64,000 nt of DNA from Chaunax sp. Z400 (Eukaryota > Chordata > Actinopteri > Lophiiformes > Chaunacidae). Position 1 is the stretch's first letter; each line of letters opens with the position of its first letter. Positions 1-11,400 of this stretch are shown here, piece after piece. The stretch is from assembly GCA_037577475.1 (NCBI GenBank), contig CM075195.1:28775899-28839898 (forward strand). Direction: 5' to 3'. The notes under the pieces were generated by a model. The model made no database searches and was not told the DNA's origin. It saw nothing but the letters and a program-made list of their open reading frames with translations. The translations under genes and the position numbers were made by a program.

Positions 1-190
1 TGAAAGACAACAATGCTACCTTGAGCAAAAACATCTTGATCTTCAGATGTCAGTGATGTCGCCTTGGAATTGTTTGGGTTGATACTGTAAAATGACAAGT
101 GAAGACAGGAAAGAGGGAATAGTTCATATTATAAACAAATAGTTTCTGACTGATGAAAACAGCGTTGATGTTCTATTTGGCTTCTTCTAC

Positions 191-306
191 CTGAAGCAGA
201 TCCATGCCAGTATGTTGGTGCGGTGCAGAGAGGGAACAGTCAGCAGCTGCAGCATGCTGTCTGCTTCCTGGAGGTCCAGACCTTCCACCCAAGGACAAGA
301 TGCAGC
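191..306 (-). CDS. haus7: HAUS7-like internal exon
   Basis: A 116-nt minus-strand exon lies between an acceptor (tattttaag before 306) and a donor (CAG/GTAGAA after 191). It encodes about 38 residues beginning AASCPWVEGLDLQEADSM and containing LLTVPSLHRTNILAWIC. The pattern C-P-x2-E-G-L, then L-L-x2-P-S-x2-R-x2-I-L-x-W-x-C-x-R, matches the N-terminal part of vertebrate HAUS7, a subunit of the augmin complex that recruits gamma-tubulin to spindle microtubules. The rest of the gene should lie left of the window, with exon 1 to the right; I could not find exon 1. ATP2B3, a HAUS7 neighbour in human Xq28, lies in the same window on the same strand, which supports the call. The identification rests on one exon. 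Confidence 0.7.
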
Positions 307-640
307 CTTAAAATAGACAAGACAACTATATGTGCTTCTTTCCTTACTCTTATCAATAAATATTCCAGGGTTTCCTTATTCAATTCATATACTGTGCATT
401 AAGAGTGTGGTGAAGATAGTGTTGAATGTTTTGGTCTGTGGAAAATGACGGGTTTAAACGTGGGTTTACTCTCGCGAAAATATATAATTTCGGATAAACT
501 TATGGGTATAAAACGTAATGCTGCACAACAGGTTACCCATAATTATAAATCACTTTACCTGCAGTGCATAATAAATACGTCGTACAGGATCTTCTTCTTT
601 CAAAGCACCCGCCATCTTTCACACAAACCACCTTTGCTTT
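307..640. other. Intron or 5' flank of haus7, no gene seen
   Basis: No convincing coding exon on either strand. The 125-codon plus-strand ORF starting at 445 runs into the TTC repeat and has no recognisable domain. Positions 1-190 are likewise presumed haus7 intron. Confidence 0.4.
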
Positions 641-775
641 TACTTCTTCTAGGTTTCTTCTTCTTCTTCTTCTTCTTCTTCTTCTTCTTCAGGATTATTG
701 GCGGTTGGCAACCAGTTTATAAATGCATTACTGCCACCTACTGGACTGGAGTGCGGGACACTGCTCCAAAACCTT
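640..775 (-). mobile_element. LINE 3' tail with (TTC)n/(GAA)n
   Basis: A (TTC)n run at about 653-690 is followed by the reverse complement of a tail motif: gtaggtggcagtaatgca, then ggttgccaaccgccaata, then (GAA)n. The same tail ends the LINE copies at about 28,600-28,685 and 32,172-32,255 on the plus strand, so this is a 3'-end-only copy on the minus strand. Confidence 0.65.
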
Positions 776-1515
776 GCTTTGCATTACAGAAATGTTTCAT
801 TTGGATTTTTCAGCAATGCTAAAAACTTGAAGGATCAAACTTATACACTACAATTAACTTACTTCTCTTTCTTGCAAAGCACTATTTACATAAATGCAAG
901 TTCTACAACTGAAAGCCATCATTTCCTGTCTTCCACAATGACTTTGACCTGTTCATAAAAACTGTTAAAGCTTGCTTAACAAAAAGGCCTTAAAAACTGC
1001 AAGTATTTTCCTCAGGTATAAGCTGTGTGTGTAAATGAAATTAAAAAAAGGTATGCCACTCTCAGAATTTCCAGGTATATATTGGATGGATTCATATGTT
1101 ATTGTTTCTGAACAAAAACCTCTAACTTAGTGGCTCTCAGCAGGAGGCCCAGGGCTCAAAAGGGGGGCCCAATAAGCTTAAAAGGGGCCATGCTTGGCTG
1201 TCTATAAAAAATTATTCTTTTTGTTGACGCAATTTGGTTGTGATGTTGTTTTGGAGGTTCACAATGCATGTTTCAGTGAATACTCTAATGGTGCCTTAAA
1301 GAAGGTGATGTTGACAGATTTAAACAACAATGCCATTTTTACTTTTTATTTTTTCTATTATTTATTTTAAAAGTTTTAAACATTTGCTGTTGTCCAAAAA
1401 TGCTTGCACATTGTTTATTCGATACATTACCTTTTTTCATGTATGCATGCATGTTTTACTTTATAATAAGAAAGTAAATATTTTTGTTATGTGCCTTTCA
1501 AAACTGTCGGTTTGA
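776..1515. other. AT-rich intergenic DNA
   Basis: No supported gene. A stretch near 1,125-1,200 with purine-rich GGGGGCCC-type motifs resembles the decayed terminus of a DNA transposon, but no partner end is visible. Confidence 0.3.
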
Positions 1516-1606
1516 GAAATAAAGTATCGGTATCGATATCAGCAATACTGGCCTTGAATTACTTGGTATCGGATCGAAACCAAATTTTGTGGTATCGCCC
1601 ACCCCT
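1516..1606. repeat. DNA-transposon terminus-like repeat
   Basis: Repeated TATCGGTATCGATATC-like motifs end in tatcgcccacccctag. This has the form of the terminal repeats (TAGGGGTGGGCGATA...) of small non-autonomous teleost DNA transposons. Only one end was seen. Confidence 0.35.
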
Positions 1607-2217
1607 AGATCTGACTAAAACGATGACAACATAGCCCCGCTGCGCGCATTCCTTTTCCAGTTCCTGTCTGGTACACGCGTGGACAGAACAACAATAGCGG
1701 ATTACCGAGTGTTGTTTGTGCTGCAGAGTCTCTTGAGTTTATTAACGCTACTCCAGCAAACTGCACAAGGCTAGGTTTGTGGACCTGAGGCGGCCAATGG
1801 ACATAAATCTTGATGATTTAGCATGTAACCGGGCCAGTTTTGGCACTATAATTACACAAAATCAGTTCTACTGTACCCTTCTTTTTGTTATACCTGACTG
1901 CCAGGACCGCCCCAGTTCCTTCTGTGTTGCCCCTCCTTATTTCTTCTTCTCTGGTTCCCCCAATATATTCTGCTAGTCCCATAGCCTATCCCCTTTTGTA
2001 TTGTCCCCACATGGGAGAGGTTGGTTACCTGTTGTTGCTACTAATAGCACCCTGTTAATTGGTGATCAGGTGCTGGTGGCAAACAAAGGAGTCAGGGGTA
2101 AGCGTAAGCTCTCTGACAAATGGGAACCTGTCATATAGTGATATGTTCTCCATTCAGGAATGGGAGGATATGATGAGATGTTACCTGTCTAGACTTTAAT
2201 GTGAGACACACTCAGAA

Positions 2218-3138
2218 ATGTTTGACCTGATAATGTCCAGATTAACAGGCAGAGCCAGGGATGTGGTTAAGGTGTCACTTCGCTGCCGCCCTGAGTTAAA
2301 TGGTACTGAGTTGCCTAATGCTGTGTTTGACATTCTAAGGCGCAACTTCAGTGAACTAACATACTCTGCCCTGCCAATGAAAGACTTTTACAGTACTGTA
2401 CCAAGAGCTGGAGAGGATGCTATGGATTACTGGATCCGCTTAAACAAATCCATAGATGGTACTGATGAGTGTCTCCGCAGACGGGGAAAATTAGTCGATG
2501 ATCCCAGTGCAGAGGTTGTCATGATGTTTATTAATCATTGCCCTGATCCAAGTCTTGCACTGTCATTCCAACTGAAAGACCCTGAGGAGTGGACAGCAGC
2601 TGAGGTCCAGAATCGACTGGATAATCATGTGAGGAAAATGAAAGGAATAGGGGTAAACTCACAACATGCGATGATCCAATCTGCCTATGCACAAGCCCCT
2701 ATTAATGGTTCTTGTCATTCCTCACCTGCTGCTCCAGTGGCTACTCTGGTGTCAAGAGAGCCTGGGTCTCAGCCCCTGCCCTGTCCTCCATATGGTGTAT
2801 CCGCTGACCAGCATCAGCTCACATGCCCTGCGGTGAATCAGCAAGCCTCCATGCTCCAAATGATTCCTGCCTCCCCAGCCCCAGCAGCTGTCAGCCCTCC
2901 AACTACTGAGCCTGCTACTCAACAAATGGTGGCTATGGTTGATAAAGTTCTGTCCCTGTGTACTGCATCCTTTGGCACTAGACAGAGACGCCCCCAGCAG
3001 ACTGGCCCCCCACTTGCCCATCAAGGTTCACCACATGCCTCATGCAGAGTTTGTAGCACACAACAAGTGAACACACAACTCATGCACACTGTAGACTTTT
3101 CAGGCTGTGCCTCAGCTGTTTTAGCCCTGGTCATATGA
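2218..3138 (+). pseudogene. gag-like ORF of gypsy-type element
   Basis: A 306-codon ORF. Residues 1-145 form a helical capsid-like region (RLTGRARDVVKV near the start, then the W-x-R-L-N-K-S-I and HCPDPSLALSF areas), followed by a Pro/Gln/Ser-rich linker. Upstream sequence (FSIQEWEDMMRCYLSR, other codons before 2,218) shows that gag originally began earlier. The zinc knuckle C-LS-C-FSPG-H-MKRE-C lies at 3,108-3,149 but in another frame, so a frameshift near 3,100 separates capsid from nucleocapsid. Confidence 0.65.
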
Positions 3139-3238
3139 AACGCGAATGTCCACAAACAGCCAGGCACGCAAACACATCCGCACCTCCTCCCCCCAATGCT
3201 GATTTAAACTAACCAGTCCATGCAATGAGAGGCGCAGC

Positions 3239-4315
3239 ATGGGCAGTGTTGACAACACCCTCACCAATGTACTGGATCCACACTCTATATATGCTAACTG
3301 TTGCAAAACATTTCCTGAAGACAAGCCAGTCATTCTCGTTGGGTCACAGAGAGTTGGAGGAGCTAGTGAGTTGTTTTATGCTCCTGTGTCAATCAGTGAT
3401 CAATGCACTTTGAGAGGGATGCTTGATTCAGGGAGCATGTCATGTACCATGAGTGAAGAGGCGGAGTCCAAGCTGAGGGCTGCGGGTGTTGACCTTATAC
3501 CTCAGCCTGTTCCAGAGAGTGTCGTGCTTATTGGCTGCGGTGGTCTTCTCACACAACCAAAGTGCATCTATGATGTGAACATTGAAATTTATGGATTAAG
3601 ATTTATTGTGCCAGTGTTCCTTGTGCCTGGACAGAGAGATGAGCTAATTATTGGGACCAATGTACTCCGGCCTGTCATCCAAAAGATGAAGTCTGATACG
3701 AAGTACTGGCAGCTCATTTCCTCCAGTAACACTGACCCAGACTGTGAACAATTTATTCAGCTGCTGAGCTGCATTTCTCGGTGGTCAGGTTCAGACATGC
3801 CAGACAAAACAGGCACAGTCCGACTACAACAAACTGTCACCTTACTACCACGACAGCAGTATGTGGTGTGGGGGAAGCTGCCTTCCTCTGCCCCTGTGTC
3901 ACCTGGGAGCACTGTCATAGTGGAGCCCACATCTGCCCGCTCAACCCCTAAGAACATTATGGTGGGCAGGGTTATAACACCAATGTGGGGAGATCATTGG
4001 GTTCCAGTGAAAGTCCTTAACCCCACACAGGGCCCTGTGACACTCCGACGCAACGCCAAACTTGCTGATGTCTTCCCATGTGTTGCTGTTGAAGACCTGC
4101 CCATCATGCAGAGCCTGTGCAAAGCCCAGGATGAGCAGGCCTCCACCCCACCACATGTAGTACCTGACCTGATGCAGCTGCTCAAGGACTGTGGCTTAGG
4201 TGATGTTGACATTGAGAGCTGTGAGGTATCAGATGAATGGAAGAGGAAATTGGCTGAGCTTGTTTTAGAATTCCAGGATGTCTACTCTAGAGACTGTGTG
4301 GTTGGGCTGTGGTGA
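3239..4315 (+). pseudogene. Retropepsin-like plus pre-RT region of gypsy-type element
   Basis: A 358-codon ORF. The aspartic protease signature LDSGS is at residues 62-66 and the downstream hydrophobic ELIIG motif is at 135-139, followed by a linker and the stretch (LVLEFQDVYSRD) that precedes RT in gypsy-type Pol. The ORF ends at 4,315, but RT coding resumes in another frame to about 4,390, so a frameshift and a truncation have inactivated it. The start codon shown is only the first ATG in frame; the natural product would be made as part of a polyprotein. Confidence 0.65.
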
Positions 4316-4393
4316 GGCGAAGGATTTTGTCCACCGGATTCACCTCACTGATGAGCGCCCCTTCCGTCTGCCCTACCGCAGAGTGCCCCCATA

Positions 4394-4441
4394 TTTGGTT
4401 TTAAAGCATGCATGATATTTATGCATGCTTTAAAAACCAAA
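4394..4441. repeat. Near-perfect 20-bp inverted repeat (hairpin)
   Basis: The left arm (4,394-4,413) and right arm (4,421-4,441) are reverse complements apart from one extra A, with a 7-nt loop. The hairpin sits exactly where the gypsy RT fragment stops. Confidence 0.8.
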
Positions 4442-4773
4442 GATTTTTTCATTTTCTTCAGCATTATGAAGATAGTCATAAATATCTTAAAGTAATATTC
4501 CAATCATAATGAACAAAAATCAAGCTTAGGGAATGCCTTATGGACTATAACCATATTTGATGCAGATGAAATGATAACTGGAATATGTTGAACTCTGCAT
4601 GGAAGATCTTACAAAGTTGGCCACAATCTGGGACACACACAGGCCCCATACTGCTCCTATATAACCAGCAGCAAAATCACTTCAGCAATCAGCTGCAGGA
4701 AGAAACATCCAGAATGATTGTGTGTTATATAATGAATTCAGACTTCACTTCAATCATTCAGTGCATTCACACA
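4442..4773. other. Unassigned spacer 3' of the eIF4G-like gene
   Basis: AT-rich with no recognised feature. The 70-codon ORF at 4,585-4,797 has no domain. Confidence 0.4.
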
Positions 4774-4779
4774 TTTATT
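4774..4779 (-). terminator. Candidate polyadenylation signal of the eIF4G-like gene
   Basis: AATAAA on the minus strand, about 65 nt beyond the stop codon at 4,844-4,846. The spacing implies a short 3'UTR. Confidence 0.5.
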
Positions 4780-4843
4780 CTGTCTGTGAACATTTAAGAA
4801 GTTATACAGACACATAGTTTATGACACAAGTAAGAAAATTTCA

Positions 4844-5449
4844 TTAGTCTTCAAGACGGGGACTACAGCTGCAAGAACAACAGGACGCGATCCGTTTTAA
4901 GAATTTACGGATCCTCTTCAGCACCTTTTTCCAGCGGCCAGAGGAGGCTGGAACAGTAGGGATGAGGTCTGGAGGTTCAGCCCCTTCAGATGACTCATCT
5001 ACCTTCTGCTCCTCAAGATTCTCTAGAGAGTCATCCAACGTCTGCTGTTGGAGCTTCTCTGGAGACTCATTCAAATTCTCCTCCTGAAGCTTTTCTGGAG
5101 ACTCATCCAAATGCTGCTCCTGAAGCTTCTCTGGAGACTCATCCAAATGCTGCTCCTGAAGCTTCTCTGGAGACTCATCCAAATTCTGCTGCTGAAGCTT
5201 CTCTGGAGACTCATCCAAATGCTGCTCCTGAAGCTTCTCTGGAGACTCATCCAAATGCTGCTCCTCAGGCTTCTCTGCTGGCTCATCCAAATTCTGCTCT
5301 GTGAGCTTTTCTGGAGAGTCATCCAGTCTCTGTTGTTGGAGCTTCTCTTCCACTTCAAATTCATCACTACCAATCAGGTCAGTGCTGTCATCATCAAGCT
5401 CTTCCTCCTGGTTTACTGAAGCACTGCTTGTCTCCTGGATCGTAGTGCC
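4844..5449 (-). CDS. Last exon: acidic 12-mer repeats, cationic helix, Cys cluster
   Basis: The acceptor is ctctgttcag before 5449. The exon is in phase with the upstream MIF4G exon (…KVAFN / GTTIQETSS…) and ends with TAA at 4844-4846. It encodes 201 residues: an acidic lead (1-40), nine 12-residue repeats of the type LDESPEKLQEQH (41-148), a short linker (149-170), and the tail GRWKKVLKRIRKFLKRI followed by ASCCSCSCSPRLED (171-201). The tail looks like an amphipathic cationic helix next to a five-cysteine cluster, a possible palmitoylation or membrane-attachment site (inference). I know no eIF4G with such an end, and cannot exclude that this exon belongs to a separate gene. Confidence 0.65.
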   Translation of the reverse strand, partial: GTTIQETSSASVNQEEELDDDSTDLIGSDEFEVEEKLQQQRLDDSPEKLTEQNLDEPAEKPEEQHLDESPEKLQEQHLDESPEKLQQQNLDESPEKLQEQHLDESPEKLQEQHLDESPEKLQEENLNESPEKLQQQTLDDSLENLEEQKVDESSEGAEPPDLIPTVPASSGRWKKVLKRIRKFLKRIASCCSCSCSPRLED

Positions 5450-8400
5450 CTGAACAGAGTAAAATAACCACATAGTCAATCAAGAGCCTATGGGGAGGCA
5501 CTGGAGCTGCAATAAAGTTAAATCATAAACAAAAAAATGAAAAATAAAGTCAAAAGTTGAAGTTGAGAGTGCTGAATTCTGAAGGCACTTGACAAAGATG
5601 AGAAAGTAAAAAACAAAACTCCACACACAAACTACTGTACCCAAATATTAATAATATAGGGAAAAATTGTCTTTTTACATTGAAGGCCACCTTGATGGGC
5701 CCATTCTTGGACATGAGCACAGTGTTCCATTCCTCATCCTGAGGCTGGTTAGTCCTGCCACCACCGCGTGAGTAAGGACTTCGGTCTCCCATATTCCGTT
5801 CCATCCTGTCTCGATTAAGTAGTTTCACTGAACAGTAGTGTACCACGACCTCTGTAACCATCTTCAACTTGAAGAGTTCGCCTATGAACCTATTGTTGCC
5901 CAGTGAGCGACGGCGGGCCTTATCTTTGGCCTCCTCCTGCTCTATCATAAGGCACTCACGCTCCTCTTCCTGAGGGCAGATACAAATGGATGTTTAAACT
6001 TAGTGGGTGTGATAAAACAATTGGTTTTGTCTTTATAGAGCAAAAGCTGTGGTGGTTGGGACAGCAACATAAAAGATTTCTTACATCTGTGGCAGCCTCC
6101 AACTCTTTTCGGTTCTTCTCAAAGATTTCATCATCATCTTGGTCCTTTGTAAACTCACTCTGGCAGCGGTTGAACAGCACTTTGTGGAAGTTAACGAAAA
6201 CTCCAGGCTTCCCTTGGTTGGACACTCTCAACTGAGGGAGAAAAACATTGCATATATTCCACTAAATATGCATTTTCAATATCACTCAGAAATGTGGCAT
6301 AAAAATAGGGCAGAAATTTAAAATGAACAGTTTTTTAAATGTGCTCCATCAGTTCCTCAGTGCATCATGAACATTCAGTGGCCCAGACACATGGCACAAA
6401 ACAGAAGTCATCATTGGAGCAAATAAAAAAATTTTAAAAAAAACATTCAGACACAATTACAAGACTTACCTCCTCCATAAGGCAGTAGCACATTTTGGCG
6501 TAGAGAACAGAGAAGCTGGGCTCTGAGATGGCCTTCTCATAGATTAAATCAATCACTCCCTTCAGCCTGTCCTCTGTATCTATATTCAGCTCTGCCACCT
6601 CCTCCATCAGATCCTCAAACTTTTCAGGTGTAATCTTGTTGAGGATACTGCGGAGTTGCTTGAACAGGTTTTCAGTCTTGACCTGTTCACGATCTTCTCC
6701 CTCCATGCCACGTTTGAGTGTGTACTCCTTCACAGGAGGCTTCCAAGCCCTCTCAGCCTTGTGCAGCTGCGTGTCTTTATTGAGGGACAAGCAATGGATG
6801 ATTTTCCTGGGCTCTTCCAACGGAGCCTGCTTGGAAGGATGTGGTCCAGGCGCCTAATACACATTTAAATAAAAAGTTAAACAAGGAACATTATTCAACA
6901 AAATTATTATATTGAATTATTATGAAAAATATTAGTGTAATTTCCTTTGTAATGAATCACCCTGGAAAAGGGAAGAGACAAATTCACTCACCGAGACTTG
7001 TGGACCCATTGATATGCTCCCGGGGTTCTTCAAAAATGAGGGAGTAAAATCGTAACCAAAATTCACCGGTCGAGTTTGGGCAACAAGTGGGGGTGGAGTC
7101 GTATTCGCCTGAAATTAAACATACAGAACAAATTACCTCAGAGCCAAATACAAAACACTGACAGGACCAGAGTACATCAAGTTCTGGGTCAACAGTGCTT
7201 ATACTGTATTTCACTTGCATTGGCCACTACAAATAGGTATGTGCTATATGGAAATATTAATGAGCACAATGTGTGAGTAAAAATAAAAACCACAAACCTA
7301 CCAATTAAAAAAAGTATCTGTACAATAGAATATGAGTTAACCTTTGCTATAAGAGCACAATAAGCTGCAATAAAGTTAAATCATAAACAAAAAAATGACA
7401 AATAAAGTCAAAAGTTGAAGTTGAGAGTGCTTAATTCTGAAGGCACTTGACAAAGATGAGAAAGTAAAAAACAAAACTCCACACACAAACTACTGTACCC
7501 AAATATTAATAATATAGGGAAAAAAATTCCTTTTTACATTGAAGGCTACCTTGATGGGCCCATTCTTGGACATGAGGACAGTGTTCCATTCCTCATCCTG
7601 AGGCTGGTTAGTCCTGCCACCACCGCGTGAGTTAGGACTTCGGTCTCCCATATTCCGTTCCGTCCTGCCTCCATCTTTCTTGGACTGGAGCTGCTGCTGG
7701 ACTTTAACGCCTTTCCTTTGTTCTTTCATCTCGGACTCATCGTGGATTCGGGTGATCATTTTAGGACCTTGGTCACCTCTACGAGGCACCCAGTTATTCT
7801 GTGGATCACAGATGAGAGATGGTTATAAAGCAGTGTTAGTCTACCTTCAATTTCTACATTTAAGATTCTAATGTGACTCATAATCCCTGTCAACTACTTC
7901 ACACACAGTATTAAACAATTCTGCTCATTCAGCATTAGTCACTACCATAAATGCTTGTTATCAGCTATTTTTACATCTTATATATTAATTTATATTTACG
8001 TTACTAAGGTCCAAGACATCTTGCAGCATGAAGCGTATTCTGAAAGAAGTCTTTCTCTCTTTGGTGATCTTATCCATCTGGTTGAAGTATTGATGCATAT
8101 GAGGCTAACAGGGACACAGAATAAAATCAGCTTTTATGAGTCAAGGATACAAAATATTGAGTATAAATGAATAACAGAGAGTGTTTTATGTGTAGAGTGT
8201 CAATGCTTTACTTACTGTGGCCAGGTGTTTGCCAATCGTGGAGAGCAGCTTGCAGAGACCTTCCAGAGACTCTTCATTGTAATCCTTAAGTAGTCTCATT
8301 AAACAGTTGTGTACCACGACCTCTGTAACCATCTTCAGCTTGAAGAGTTCGCCTATGAACTTTATGTTGCCCAGTGAGCGACGGCGGGCCTTATCTTTGG

Positions 8401-11400
8401 CCTCCTCCTGCTCTATTATAAGGCACTCACGCTCCTCTTCCTGAGGGCAGATACAAATGGATGTTTAAACTTAGTGGGTGTGATAAAACAATTGGTTTTG
8501 TCTTTATAGAGCAAAAGCTGTGGTGGTTGGGACAGCAACATAAAAGATTTCTTACATCTGTGGCAGCCTCCAACTCTTTTCGGTTCTTCTCAAAGATTTC
8601 ATCATCATCTTGGTCCTTTGTAAACTCACTCTGGCAGCGGTTGAGCAGCACTTTGTGGAAGTTGACGAAAACTCCAGGCTTCCTTTGGTTGGACACTCTC
8701 AACTGAGGGAGAAAAACATTGCATATATTCCACTAAACATGCATTTTCAATATCACTCAGAAATGTGGCATAAAAATAGGGCAGAAATTTAAAATGAACA
8801 GTTTTTTAAATATGCTCCATCAGTTCCTCAGTGCATCATGAACATTCAGTGGCCCAGACACATGGCACAAAACAGAAGTCATCATTGGAGCAAATAAAAA
8901 ATTTAAAAAAAAACATTCAGACACAATTACAAGACTTACCCCTATAAGGCAGTAGCACATTTTGGCGTAGAGAACAGAGAAGTTGGGCTCTGAGATGGCC
9001 TTCTCATAGATTAAATCAATCACTCCCTTCAGCCTGTCCTCTGTATCTATATTCAGCTCTGCCACCTTCTTCATCAGATCCTCAAACTTTTCAGGTGTAA
9101 TCTTGTTGAGGATACTGCGGAGTTCCTTGAACAGGTTTTCAGTCTCGACCTGTTCGGAATCTTCTCCCTCTATGCCACGTTTGAGAGTGTACTCCTTCAC
9201 AGGAGGCTTCCAAGCCCTCTCAGCCTTGTGCAGCTGCGTGTCTTTATTGAGGGACAAGCAATGGATGATTTTCCTGGGCTCTTCCAACGGAGCCTGCTTG
9301 GAAGGATGTGGTCCAGGCGCCTAATACACATTTAAATAAAAAGTTAAACAAGGAACATTATTCAACAAAATTATGATAAAAAAAAGTTTTAAAAAAAGTA
9401 TCTGTACAATAGAATATGAGTTAACCTTTAAGAGCACAGATCCCAATATATATATAGCTGCATGTCAGAGCTTGTGTGTCTAGGTGTGTTTTATAAGGTT
9501 ATGACCAGACATTAGACCATGCTTCAATATAAATTTAAATATTTTCATTAACATTACATTTTCACTAACTTTAAACACACATGCAGTTTAACTATCAGAA
9601 TCAGAATCAGCTTCATTGGCCAAGTATGTGTACACATACAAGGAATTTGACTCTGGTTTTAGCATTGCACTTAAGGTAATGGACAATAAGTTATAAAAAA
9701 GACAAATATACAGGACTATTATGTGCACTTGATGCGTGCATATGTACAGACTTTCATCCTGCTCCTCAACTTCTCTGTGTACTCCAATCTTTCATTTTAA
9801 AGCCCATCTTCTACTTAGGAAAATAGTGTCAAATTCTGAGGTTTCCTAATTTTCATAATCAAAATGATATTAACTGGAAAACTAACATAAAATAAATATG
9901 TCATAACGTCACGCGTGAGTAATATTGTCACACTCAACAGCAAAATGATGTCAAACATCACCAACCTTGTCAAGGATCACATCTCTCAAGCAAAGCATTC
10001 TTTCAGGTTTTTGCATGCTAGCCGCGACAAACTGGAGGCTCAGGATGAACTTCCTGCTGTACCTCTTACTCGCTTCTGGCTCAATCGGCTTACATTTCCC
10101 TGCGAGTCGTGTAAAGAGATGGATAAATGCAGATGATTAAGTGAGAAGATGAAGGAAGAAAAGTATGTTTGTTTGCATTTTTTGGGTGAATGTCACTTTA
10201 AAAGTGGAATTTCTCAACAAACTGTCACAACTTACCTTTATTCTCCCTGGTCTCATCTACAACCTGAGCAGCAGGTTCAGCTGGAGCAACAGGGAGAGGG
10301 TCGGCCTGAGTGGACGAAGGTTCATTGGCAGGCTTGGCACCTTGCTCCTGCAGCAAAAAATATGTTTCAGCATTCACACCCAACTAGTTTAAACTTCTGT
10401 CTAACCCTACACTAGACATTACTTGACAGATGAGACAGTCTTTGCTGTTTACTCATTTTCACTGGTCCAAAAATTAATTTCTCTATGGCAGCAAAACAAC
10501 CATCACTAGCTGTCAGAAATTCCAGTAGGTTTAACCGGGCTTCCTTATTTTAGGTTCACTTAAGTGTAACATAGACAATATTAACAGACATTAAAAACCC
10601 TGCAGGCCTTGCAACATCAAACAACCCACAGTGCAACACACTCTTAATGTAATTAACCCACTCTGTAGGGAGCAGGCACTATCTCCACCTGTGGTTGTTA
10701 ACGTAGAAATGGTTCAGTTGTTTCAAAATAATATCTTATACTCGGGCAAGAGAATGCACTATGTATTATGCGGAAAGGTTTTCAGGTAGAACAGTAATAT
10801 GTGCATCATTTTAACATTCTGGTGATTACTAATTTGAACTAACCTGTGCAGGGGGATTGAGGTTGCCCTGAGGGGAGGCAGTATGGGACGACTGCATCTG
10901 GGAGCTGGGCGGATAGACGTCAGCGGGCCTGACAGGTCGTGGACTACTACTCGTCTCTACCATTGGTGCACTGCTGTGCATGTTTGTTCGGCTGTGATAA
11001 TAACTCTGGAAAACAGAAGAGGGAGAATGGCAAAAGAAATATTAAGAGCGTATCACGGCACGAGCGATACTGTCTAGAAGTAGGGTCCCAGCTACACGTG
11101 GTGAACAAATCATTTTAAGGGCTATAGGCACATATGGGCACAGTGAAAGATGTAAGAATGCTGCAGGTTCCAAAAATCAATTCACTAAAGTATAGAACTG
11201 TATGTTAGTGTTGTCAACGGTTGCAAACAAAGTCTATCCTTGACCTGACAACAACATGATTTAAAAAATAAATGAGTTTTGAATCACTTTACGCTGCACA
11301 TTTATTTGTTCTATAAAAAGTCCTAGAATGGTTTGGACATCTTCAAACTCATATTTCACTGCCACCTATTAATTCACTTGGACTGTTCAAGATTTGAGTG

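Larger units (their letters stand above)
2066..4390 (+). mobile_element. Broken Ty3/gypsy-type LTR retrotransposon fragment
   Basis: Pieces of a gypsy-type polyprotein appear in the wrong order. An integrase C-terminal tail (GDQVLVANKGVRGKRKLSDK, about 2,066-2,136) is followed by gag (about 2,140-3,140), a CCHC knuckle, a retropepsin-like domain, and the first part of a reverse transcriptase. The RT part (HRIHLTDERPFRLPYRRVPP) stops at about 4,390. Gag, CCHC and protease are in different frames, and no LTRs or primer-binding site are visible. This is a dead, rearranged remnant. Positions 1,607-2,065 hold nothing I can name. Confidence 0.75.
5503..7360 (-). repeat. Tandem duplicate A of the MIF4G region
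   Basis: Shares exons and introns with 7,362-9,440 at high identity. Both begin at the left with gctgcaataaagttaaatc, and the right-hand border tgtacaatagaatatgag occurs at about 7,318 and 9,402. Copy A keeps the linker exon 6992-7108. It has lost the middle MIF4G exons through a deletion inside exon 5679-5969. Confidence 0.85.

Noticed and set aside
4990..5419. Plus-strand and second-frame repeat ORFs opposite the eIF4G-like last exon
   Set aside because: They mirror the 36-bp repeat. Only the minus-strand frame joins to an acceptor in phase and to the upstream exons.
9915..10136. 73-codon plus ORF beginning MSNIVTLNSKMM
   Set aside because: It is antisense to the eIF4E-binding exon. The minus strand carries the recognisable eIF4G sequence.
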